From JAGOFO01 sp964522105 (GTDB taxonomy: Bacteria; Myxococcota_A; UBA9042; DTJE01), in contig CAZFVA010000002.1 in the NCBI GenBank assembly GCA_964522105.1, positions 143,708-207,707 of the forward strand: DNA of 64,000 nt. Direction: 5' to 3'. Below are positions 43,801 to 50,366 of the stretch, piece after piece. Each line of letters opens with the position of its first letter. The stretch's first letter is position 1. Position numbers and translations under genes: made by a program. Below the pieces are notes generated by a model. The model searched no databases and was not told the DNA's origin. It saw nothing but the letters and a program-made list of their open reading frames with translations.

Positions 43801-44962
43801 ACCGTACGGTTCCGTGCTTCGCGTGAAGGACGGACAGCAGGTTGAAGCTGGTGCGAAGCTGGCTTCATGGGATCCCTGGTCGACTCCGATCCTTACGGAA
43901 GTTGAAGGTATCATCCGCTTCGAGGACATCATCGAGGGCGTCACAGTCAAGGAATTGACCGATGAAGTCACCGGTATGTCACGTAAGGTTCTGATCGAAT
44001 CAAGAGATGTCGAAGCCCGTCCCTGCGTCCTTATCAAGGACAAGAGGGGAAAGACCAGGGTCATCCCGGGTCGTAATCACGAAGCCAAGTATCCGCTGCC
44101 AGTCGGCGCCAACATCACCGTTGCTGAAGGCGACGAGATTTGGCCAGGCGATGTTATCGCCCGCGTTCCGAAGGAAACCACCAAGATGAAGGACATCACC
44201 GGTGGTCTCCCGCGCGTCGCCGAGCTGTTCGAAGCCCGCAAGCCGAAGGAACACGCCATCATCTCTGAAATCGATGGTTTGATTTCGTTCGGTAAGGCCA
44301 CCAAGGGTAAGCGCAAGATTATTATCAGCCCCGAACACGGCGAAAAGATTGAGTACCTTATCCCCAAGGGTAAGTACGTCAGTCTGCGTGAAGGTGATTC
44401 AGTCCGCGCCGGTGACCCGTTGATGGACGGTGCTTCGAATCCGCATGACATCCTTAGAGTTCTGTCAATTCAGGCACTTGCAAAGTACCTGGTTGACGAA
44501 GTCCAGGAAGTCTATCGTCTGCAGTCGGTCCGTATCCACGATAAACACATCGAAGTCATCGTTCGACAGATGCTCCGGTGGGTAAAGATCACAGAAGCCG
44601 GTGACTCCAAGTTCCTGGTTGATGAACACGTTGACAGGTGGGTGTTTGAAGAGGAAAACGAAAGACTGTATCAGGGCGACCTGCGTGCAGCAGTCGGTGA
44701 ACCTATCCTCCTCGGCATCACGAAGGCTTCGCTGCACGTCGAATCGTTCCTTTCGGCGGCATCATTCCAGGAAACGACCAGAGTTCTTACCGAAGCCGCA
44801 ATCTGTGGCAAGGAAGACAAGCTTCGTGGTCTTAAGGAAAACATCATCATGGGACGTCTTATCCCGGCCGGTACAGGTTATCCGGACCTGGTCGGAAAGG
44901 TTGACGTTCAGATTCTTGATGGTTCCGCCTCCGATGAAGGCCGCAAGGTCCAGCTTCTGTAA
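40847..44962 (+). CDS. rpoC: DNA-directed RNA polymerase subunit beta'
   Basis: The GTG at 40847 has AGGAGG 5 bases upstream; another GTG at 40841 overlaps that site. An N-terminal zinc site is seen in CNCGRYKRLKHRGVVCEKCG. The magnesium-binding catalytic motif NADFDGD lies at residues 460-466, and a second cysteine group in CRTKIGCCVLCYG. At 1371 residues it is of the full proteobacterial type with the downstream jaw. It ends 12 bases before a HhH protein gene. Confidence 0.99.
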   Translation: MKDMFTVFERPRDPLLIEGMRLALASPKTILGWSYGEVKKPETINYRTFKPERDGLFCAKIFGPVKDYECNCGRYKRLKHRGVVCEKCGVEVIQSKVRRERMGHITLASPVAHIWFLKSIPSRIGNVLDITLKDLEKVLYCVAYVVIDPGIVDELSITEVLSEERYEELLEKYGEGAFTAGMGAEAIRTLLENIDVETEAGKIRAEVKETTSDAKLKKLSKRLKVVEALRDSGNRPEWMILKNLPVLPPDLRPLVPLDGGRFATSDLNDLYRRVINRNNRLKKLMELNAPEIIIRNEKRMLQEAVDALFDNGRRGKVITGTNRRPLKSLSDMLKGKQGRFRQNLLGKRVDYSGRSVIVVGPELKLHQCGLPKKMALELFKPFIFNKLEERGYAQTIKTAKKMVEEENPVVWDILEEVSREHPVLLNRAPTLHRLGMQAFEPVLIEGKAIQLHPLVCAAYNADFDGDQMAVHLPLSLESQMEARVLMMSSNNILKPADGRSVITPSQDIVLGMYYTTRERPGAHGEGRSFSSPEEVRVAYDAADIEIQAKIKVRIDGKLIDTTVGRTLLKEIVPSSIPFNLYNRVMDKKALANLIDETYRNCGSKDTVILADRIRTWGYTQATRAGISISSDDMVIPVEKKDIIDKARAKIQDIQNQYQEGSITDGEKSNKVIDAWSSAADEVAKKMMDGIANDYVEIDGEVRKVPSMNPIFIMADSGARGSAMQMRQLAGMRGLMAKPSGEIMETPIIANFREGLSVLEYFISTHGARKGLADTALKTANAGYLTRRLVDVAQDLVVSEYDCGTLDSVEVSALVHGGEIREPLYDRIIGRVAIDDIMDPYTPDRIIVKANQEIKEEEAKEIIDAGVERVSVRSVLTCRTKIGCCVLCYGRDLARGRLVNIGEAVGIMAAQSIGEPGTQLTMRTFHIGGTARVSEQSSLETRKPGKVKFVDLITAERRSGELVIMNRNGEITITDDQGREREKYPVPYGSVLRVKDGQQVEAGAKLASWDPWSTPILTEVEGIIRFEDIIEGVTVKELTDEVTGMSRKVLIESRDVEARPCVLIKDKRGKTRVIPGRNHEAKYPLPVGANITVAEGDEIWPGDVIARVPKETTKMKDITGGLPRVAELFEARKPKEHAIISEIDGLISFGKATKGKRKIIISPEHGEKIEYLIPKGKYVSLREGDSVRAGDPLMDGASNPHDILRVLSIQALAKYLVDEVQEVYRLQSVRIHDKHIEVIVRQMLRWVKITEAGDSKFLVDEHVDRWVFEEENERLYQGDLRAAVGEPILLGITKASLHVESFLSAASFQETTRVLTEAAICGKEDKLRGLKENIIMGRLIPAGTGYPDLVGKVDVQILDGSASDEGRKVQLL

Positions 44963-44974
44963 ATCCGGTTAATT

Positions 44975-45514
44975 ATGGCGTGTCCGACCCGGGGGCTTCA
45001 AAAGCTTCTCTGGTTTCAGGCAGTCACCATCGCGGTGGCTGCCGGGACAGCCTTTATCCTGTCGCGTGATACTTCACACCAGCAGAACAGTCTAACGGAA
45101 GGCAATGTTTTTATTGAAGTTGTCGGCCAGGCAGGGCGTGGCCGTGTCTATGGGTTTGATAAACCCCCGCAGATGCAGGAAGTTCTGGCGACCGGCGGCG
45201 TTGAAGGCGTCAGATTGACGGGCAGAAGCGTTCCGATCAAGTCAGGTTCCGCCTTGTTCGTCATGCCGGATCAAAGCGTCAAAACCGGTTTCATGAGCGG
45301 TGACCATCTGATGGACCTCGGCCTCCCGATTCCGATCAATCATGCTGACGAAACTGATCTTGAAGCCATTCCCGGCATCGGGCCTTCGATGGGCGCCAGA
45401 ATATTGCAGGATCGCATGAAAAAGGGACCGTTTCGTAACGTGTCCGATCTGATGAGGGTGAAAGGCATAGGGCCGGTCAAGGCTGGATTGCTGAAAGATT
45501 ACGTGTCCTTCTGA
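44975..45514 (+). CDS. ComEA-like protein: membrane-anchored SLBB plus helix-hairpin-helix DNA-binding domain
   Basis: The 179-residue protein has one N-terminal hydrophobic segment (residues 11-29), a middle SLBB-like domain with VFIEVVGQAGRGRVYGFDKP, and two C-terminal helix-hairpin-helix motifs (LEAIPGIGPSMGARIL and LMRVKGIGPVKAGLL). ComEA binds incoming DNA in the periplasm during natural transformation. No other competence genes are in the window, so the role remains probable. Its 3' end overlaps the convergent cytidine deaminase gene by 16 bases. Confidence 0.8.
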   Translation: MACPTRGLQKLLWFQAVTIAVAAGTAFILSRDTSHQQNSLTEGNVFIEVVGQAGRGRVYGFDKPPQMQEVLATGGVEGVRLTGRSVPIKSGSALFVMPDQSVKTGFMSGDHLMDLGLPIPINHADETDLEAIPGIGPSMGARILQDRMKKGPFRNVSDLMRVKGIGPVKAGLLKDYVSF

Positions 45515-45918
45515 AGATTGGCCAGAAAGCCCGATCCGAACGCTTCCGGTAACAGCTGGTCCAGTGTGAAAGTCTTTTCCGCGCCGTATTTGCCAACCGT
45601 AATGACCGTCATTTCTATTCCAAACTCGGCCAGGGCCTGGCGGCACATCCCGCACGGGGGAACCGGCTTTTCGTCAATTGATGTGACCAGAACTGCAGCA
45701 ATGCTGGTTTCACCGGCCGCAACGGCCGCGCCGATGGCGTTTCTTTCGGCACACGAACCGACCGGATATGAAGCATTTTCAACGTTGCAACCGGCGTAAA
45801 TCCTGCCGGTGCCCCCAAGGACCGCTGCACCGACGGCAAACCCTGAATATGGCGCCCAGGCGTTGTTCCGGGCGGCCCTTGCCGCATCCAGCATTGCGAT
45901 TTTTTGTTCGTGGTTCAT
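45499..45918 (-). CDS. cdd: Cytidine deaminase
   Basis: The zinc-binding and catalytic motifs are CAE (Cys56, Glu58) and PCGMC (Cys89, Cys92), typical of the homotetrameric type. The protein has 139 residues, normal for that class. It turns cytidine or deoxycytidine into uridine. It lies 6 bases after the purine nucleoside phosphorylase stop, which suggests one nucleoside-salvage unit. It converges and overlaps with the ComEA-like gene. Confidence 0.96.
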   Translation of the reverse strand: MNHEQKIAMLDAARAARNNAWAPYSGFAVGAAVLGGTGRIYAGCNVENASYPVGSCAERNAIGAAVAAGETSIAAVLVTSIDEKPVPPCGMCRQALAEFGIEMTVITVGKYGAEKTFTLDQLLPEAFGSGFLANLQKDT

Positions 45919-45924
45919 CCAGTT

Positions 45925-46863
45925 TCATGCCCCTTCAGTTGTATCTTCGGGAAGATTTGCCACCACCGCTTCAAACAGGTCGCCCAGTCTTGTACCGGCA
46001 GCCGCCCCGACCGCTTTGACTTCCTCGTGGGAAAGTTCGCCCTTGCCCATGCCTGCTGCCAGATTTGTGATACACGAAACGCCGGCCACTTCCATTCCGG
46101 CGTGTCTTCCGGCAATCGCTTCAGGGACAGTTGACATGCCTACAGCGTCGGCGCCAAGAGCGCGGAACATCCTGATTTCTGCCGGGGTTTCGTAGCTCGG
46201 CCCGCTTGCGGCAAGGTACACGCCCTGTTTCAGGTCTATCTTTCCGGCTGCTGCCAGCCCCAGAAAAAGCTCCCGCAGGTGTGGCGTCCAGGTCGTGGTC
46301 ATGTCCGGGAAGCGTGGCCCCAGCGTACCCGGGTTCGGGCCGCGCAACGGGTTGTCACCCATGAAGTTGATATGGTCTGTAATCAACATCAGGTCGCCGA
46401 CGGAAAAGTTCGGGTTTACGCCGCCTGCAGCATTTGACAGAAGAAGTCTTTTAACGCCAAGCAGGGCCATTGTTCTGACTGCCCTGCAGACCGTCTCGAA
46501 GTCATGCCCTTCGTAATAGTGCACACGTCCAGACAGCACAGCGACTCTTCTTCCGTTGATCGTTCCGATGAAAAGTCGCCCGCTGTGGCCGTCGATACCG
46601 GGCGCAGGAAGGTGTATGTCGCAAAAGGGAATCTCAAACTCAACTGTCAGCCGTTTTTCAAAACCACCAAGTCCTGAACCAAGGACGACGACCGCTTCGG
46701 GCGCCTCGGCACAGTCTGTCCAGCCCGTAATTCCCAGCAGAAGATTAAGTGACCATAGCGTTTTTTCGAGTGGCGTCTGTGAAACCGAGAACTCGGGGGC
46801 ACCAAGAAGATTTCTGGCGCGGACCAGTATTTTGTTGTTCATGTTATTGATTCCCGAGCTCAT
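45925..46863 (-). CDS. punA: Purine nucleoside phosphorylase (trimeric PunA type)
   Basis: The protein shows VVVLGSGLGGFE (phosphate-binding start), VHYYEGH, LSNAAGGVN, ITDHINFMGDNPLRGPN, and the substrate-site block GPSYETPAEIRMFRALGADAVGMSTVPEAI, including the Glu and Asn typical of the guanosine/inosine-specific trimeric family. AAGGTGAG precedes the ATG. It splits purine nucleosides with phosphate to free base and ribose-1-phosphate. At 312 residues it is about 40 longer than usual, the extra sequence being at the N-terminus; an in-frame ATG at 46842 exists. Confidence 0.95.
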   Translation of the reverse strand: MSSGINNMNNKILVRARNLLGAPEFSVSQTPLEKTLWSLNLLLGITGWTDCAEAPEAVVVLGSGLGGFEKRLTVEFEIPFCDIHLPAPGIDGHSGRLFIGTINGRRVAVLSGRVHYYEGHDFETVCRAVRTMALLGVKRLLLSNAAGGVNPNFSVGDLMLITDHINFMGDNPLRGPNPGTLGPRFPDMTTTWTPHLRELFLGLAAAGKIDLKQGVYLAASGPSYETPAEIRMFRALGADAVGMSTVPEAIAGRHAGMEVAGVSCITNLAAGMGKGELSHEEVKAVGAAAGTRLGDLFEAVVANLPEDTTEGA

Positions 46864-46880
46864 AACTCACCTTTTTATTC

Positions 46881-46908
46881 GTCATACTTGGTACTTATTC
46901 TAATTCAA
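46881..46908 (-). promoter_or_regulatory. Candidate promoter of the nucleoside salvage unit
   Basis: On the minus strand TTGAAT (46903-46908) is 16 bases from TATGAC (46881-46886), 18 bases before the phosphorylase start. Each hexamer has about two mismatches, so the support is modest. Confidence 0.35.
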
Positions 46909-46969
46909 GTGCAGTTATTGCGTAATTTTTCGGGTCGAATCGCTGAAAAATCGTGCTACCCTTCGCGCC

Positions 46970-47995
46970 ATGATGCTTTACAAAAAACTTATCAGACCTG
47001 TCCTTTTCAAGTTCAACGGCGAAACGGCTCATCATCTTGCAATGATGGGGCTGAAGTGTGCCGGCGCGATTCCGGGCGGACCTTGCCTGATGCGGAAGGT
47101 GTTCACCCCCGGCAGCGCGAAGCCCGTCGAGATTGGCGGCCTGAAATTTCCGTCGGTGCTTGGTGTGGCCGGCGGTTTCGTCAAGGGTGCCGATGCGTTA
47201 CGGCCTGTGTGGGGACTCGGTTTCGGGTTTATCGAGGTCGGCTCGGTGTCTTCAAAAAGCTGGCCCGGCAATCCGCGGCCCCGCATTCTGCGCCTTGTCG
47301 CAGATGAAGCGATGATTAACTGGATGGGGTTGCCGTCGCAGGGCTGGCAGACTGTCAGAAAGTCGCTGGAAGCCAGTCGCCCGCCGGTTCCCATACTTGT
47401 AAATGTTGCCAAGACCGGCGACCCGTCTATCCACGGGGACGCTGCGGTGGCTGATATTGCTGATACAGTTACCGGTATCGCGCCTGTCGCCGACTGGATT
47501 GTGCTGAACCTTTCGTGTCCCAATACTGAAGATGGCCGCACGTTTGAAAATGACCCCGATGCGATGAAGGTCCTGCTGGCTGCCGTCCAGGCGGCCTTGA
47601 ACGGCAGCAGAAAACTGCTGGTAAAGCTTTCGCCGGACAAGACGCCCGAACAGCTTTCAACGCTTGTTGATATCTGCATGGCGGCCGGCGTTGACGGATT
47701 TGTTGCAACTAACACTACGAAGACGCGCGAAGGCCTGCTGCACCAGGATATCAGCCTGCTTCACGCCGGTGGAATGAGCGGCCATCCGCTGCGTGACAAG
47801 TCGGTCGCAACGGTCGCAGCCGTACGCAGACAGGTGGGGCAGGGGCCGATTATCATTGGTTGCGGCGGGATTTTCAATTCGGGCGACGCTCAGATGTTTC
47901 TTGATGCCGGGGCCAATCTGCTGGAAGGATTTACCGGGTTCATTTATGAAGGTCCGTTCTACTGCCGCAACGTTCTGCATGACTTGAAGTATTGA
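46970..47995 (+). CDS. pyrD: Dihydroorotate dehydrogenase, class 2 (quinone-dependent)
   Basis: The 341-residue protein has the class 2 arrangement: an N-terminal helix segment (KKLIRPVLFKFNGETAHHLA) for membrane and quinone contact, and a TIM barrel with FMN. The catalytic base is serine (Ser182 in LNLSCPNT), and GLPSQGW and NTTKTRE are typical. It oxidises dihydroorotate to orotate in pyrimidine synthesis. It is divergent from the nucleoside salvage genes. Confidence 0.97.
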   Translation: MMLYKKLIRPVLFKFNGETAHHLAMMGLKCAGAIPGGPCLMRKVFTPGSAKPVEIGGLKFPSVLGVAGGFVKGADALRPVWGLGFGFIEVGSVSSKSWPGNPRPRILRLVADEAMINWMGLPSQGWQTVRKSLEASRPPVPILVNVAKTGDPSIHGDAAVADIADTVTGIAPVADWIVLNLSCPNTEDGRTFENDPDAMKVLLAAVQAALNGSRKLLVKLSPDKTPEQLSTLVDICMAAGVDGFVATNTTKTREGLLHQDISLLHAGGMSGHPLRDKSVATVAAVRRQVGQGPIIIGCGGIFNSGDAQMFLDAGANLLEGFTGFIYEGPFYCRNVLHDLKY

Positions 47996-48028
47996 ATTCT
48001 AAAAGGTTTTGGTTGCGCCGCGTCCCGA

Positions 48029-49258
48029 CTATTGCGTCCCTGTCTTCCACAGGCTGTCGAAGTATGTGACCGCTTCGGCCGTAACAGACTGCACGTTGAC
48101 GACCGCCCCGGCCTCGTGGTTATTGTTCAGTCCGCTGTAGCCCCAGTTCCCTGAATAAACGGCGACAGTATCGTCAATAATCATCAGCTTTGAATGGGTA
48201 GTTACGTCTTCAGAATCAAACCGGACCTCGACCCCGTCGGTGCGCAGGATTCCGGCAGCCTCCTGGTTGTGATCATCCACACCGTCACTGAAATTGCTGT
48301 TTTCCAGGAAAACACGGACATCTACGCCAGATTGTGCTGCGTCAGTCAGCAGTTGCGTAAGTTTGAATACGTCGTCAGAACTGTCGTTTGAATATGAATA
48401 TTCATACATCACCAGCCAGATTCGGCTGGTGGCGGCCTGGAGGTCTGCCTGTACCGCGTCAAAATATTCGTCGTCGCCGATCGGGAGTATGCCCGAGCTG
48501 CCGGCCGAAGCGTTCATTCTGGCGATGCTTGCAGGGCTTCCCCAAATATCATCAAAATAGTCGCAATATGTTGGAACTACGGCCGGGTCGGTTATCCATA
48601 CATTGGCTTCATGGTTAAAGTGCAGTGACGATTTGGACAGGTTGGTCGAGCCAACAAGTACCTGATTGTCATCAACAATGATGATTTTGACGTGTGTACT
48701 GCGTGAAGACGAATCAAGTTTTGCTGTGATACCGGCCGTTTTCAGGTCATCAACCCTGCCCGGATTTGCATCGACGTCGCCTTCAAGCATCACGCGCACC
48801 GTAACACCGCGTTTCTGCGCATTCTTCAGCGATGCTGCAACTGAAATGTCGTCCGGGTATGTCAGAAATTCAAGGTGGGCCAGATCGACCGTTTTTTTTG
48901 CCCCGGCAATAATCTGGTTGGCCTTCGTTTCCCATTCACGGTCGGTGATGAAGACTATCTTGTCGCCGGGTGGCAGCGTCGTGTCGATGCCCTGGTTGGT
49001 GTCTTCATGGACGGTTCCATCGTCAGCCGGCACCGAATCGTCATGATGCGTGGCGGTGTCCCGGGCGCCGGTGTCATGGCCGTCATCCCTGTCGGCGGTG
49101 TCGTGCCCGTCATCTGTGGCCCCGGAATTGTCGCCCTGGCCGAAATCCAGAAACGCCGAGTAGTCCGGCCTGTTATAGATGTCGGGGCCATCACAGGAAC
49201 ATAAGCCCGCCACCATCAGGATTGCAGCGACGAAGCAGCCGTTTCGAGCCATTTTCAT
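48029..49258 (-). CDS. Phospholipase D-like lipoprotein
   Basis: The start is the ATG at 49258, overlapping the upstream stop (ATGA). The signal peptide ends in an unusual LCSC lipobox. An Asp/His-rich linker with DDGHDTADRDDGHDT repeats follows. Two HKD catalytic motifs are present: THVKIIIVDD…GSTN and THSKLMIIDD…SGNWG. PLD-family proteins hydrolyse phosphodiester bonds in lipids or nucleic acids; two motifs suffice for one active site. It has 409 residues and should be on the outer side of a membrane. The genes upstream (radical SAM, sulfatase-like) are coupled by overlap or short gaps, but a common pathway is unknown. Confidence 0.85.
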   Translation of the reverse strand: MKMARNGCFVAAILMVAGLCSCDGPDIYNRPDYSAFLDFGQGDNSGATDDGHDTADRDDGHDTGARDTATHHDDSVPADDGTVHEDTNQGIDTTLPPGDKIVFITDREWETKANQIIAGAKKTVDLAHLEFLTYPDDISVAASLKNAQKRGVTVRVMLEGDVDANPGRVDDLKTAGITAKLDSSSRSTHVKIIIVDDNQVLVGSTNLSKSSLHFNHEANVWITDPAVVPTYCDYFDDIWGSPASIARMNASAGSSGILPIGDDEYFDAVQADLQAATSRIWLVMYEYSYSNDSSDDVFKLTQLLTDAAQSGVDVRVFLENSNFSDGVDDHNQEAAGILRTDGVEVRFDSEDVTTHSKLMIIDDTVAVYSGNWGYSGLNNNHEAGAVVNVQSVTAEAVTYFDSLWKTGTQ

Positions 49259-50334
49259 ATAACCACCGGCACAAATTCGTCCCATCCGAACTTTTCCGAA
49301 TATGCCTTCCACACGCCCCTGCATACAGGCAGGTAACGACACTGCCTGCACTCGGGCCGATGCGACTTGACCCAGGCCTCCTGAAACGTCCGGGTGACCT
49401 TCGAAAGTGCGTTGTCGGCCCCCTCAATTGCGTCGTGAACATAAAGACTTTCTTCGTCGGTCAACGTCCCTGTCCGGCTGACTCCGGCCGCCGCCGCGCG
49501 CGCCTCGAAACTGCCTTCCGGTTCATAATGGAAATAACGTTCAACATATCCGCGCATCGAGTCAGGCAGCCCCTGCGTTGTGCAGTACGGAATGTCAACA
49601 AGTGCCATTCTGCCCGCAACTTCAGGGGAAATCATCGGCAGAATGCGCCGGAATTCAGCCGTCACATCGGTGTAAAGCGGCATGAGCCGGTCGATGAATG
49701 TCCTGCCCCCGCCATCCGGCATCATCACATTGAACGCGTGAGCGTCAATATCCAGCCCGGCCATAAGTTCGCAGAAGTTCTGCATGAACGGCAGGTTACG
49801 TTTCGTTACGACGGTGCTGGTCTGCAGCTTGAAGTTGAAGGCGGATTTCAACTGCGACAGGTTCACAAGCCCCTGATAAGTCTGGTCAAAACTGCCCTTT
49901 GTTCTGGTCAGTGCGTCGTGAGTGGCAGTGTCGTGGCCGTGGATCGACACGATTATGTTGTTAAGTCCGGCGCGCAGCAGTTTTGCCGCGAAAGGCGCAT
50001 ATGAAAACAGACGTCCGTTGGAAATAACGCCAATTACTTCATAGTCTGCCGCAGCAGCGCTGGCGATGTACGCTGGCAGCGATCTGTTAAGCGTCGGCTC
50101 TCCGCTGGTGAACAGGATTTCGCGTGTGCCCTTGTTTTCATTGATGATTCGCAGCACATCATCGTCAGTCTGGGCGCCTATCCTGTCTTCGCGCTCGGCC
50201 CTGTCTTCTTCCATGCAGAAGATGCAGTTGTTGTTGCAGACGGCACCGATGCATATATGAACGCGCTCGCCGATATCATCGGATTCCTGCCTCAGCAGGC
50301 CGTCAGCAAACAGTTCGTTGTTTTCATCTTTCAT
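49255..50334 (-). CDS. Radical SAM protein with C-terminal cysteine cluster
   Basis: The [4Fe-4S] ligands are Cys33, Cys37 and Cys40 in CNNNCIFC. The C-terminus has CxxCx5C (Cys329, Cys332, Cys338), similar to a SPASM or twitch domain, so an additional iron-sulfur cluster is likely. Such enzymes modify peptides or other enzymes, for example sulfatase maturation or RiPP synthesis. No precursor peptide was recognised. It lies 32 bases after the sulfatase-like gene and overlaps the PLD lipoprotein gene. A link to the sulfatase is possible but unproven, as the sulfatase lacks the usual formylglycine motif. Confidence 0.85.
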   Translation of the reverse strand: MKDENNELFADGLLRQESDDIGERVHICIGAVCNNNCIFCMEEDRAEREDRIGAQTDDDVLRIINENKGTREILFTSGEPTLNRSLPAYIASAAAADYEVIGVISNGRLFSYAPFAAKLLRAGLNNIIVSIHGHDTATHDALTRTKGSFDQTYQGLVNLSQLKSAFNFKLQTSTVVTKRNLPFMQNFCELMAGLDIDAHAFNVMMPDGGGRTFIDRLMPLYTDVTAEFRRILPMISPEVAGRMALVDIPYCTTQGLPDSMRGYVERYFHYEPEGSFEARAAAAGVSRTGTLTDEESLYVHDAIEGADNALSKVTRTFQEAWVKSHRPECRQCRYLPVCRGVWKAYSEKFGWDEFVPVVI

Positions 50335-50366
50335 CAGGTTACCGGCTGCAAGGTTACAGCGTCATT

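Noticed and set aside
48970..50004. 344-residue plus-strand open frame over the PLD and radical SAM genes
   Set aside because: It runs antisense to two well-supported genes with catalytic motifs and has a Cys/Arg/His-rich, non-protein-like composition.
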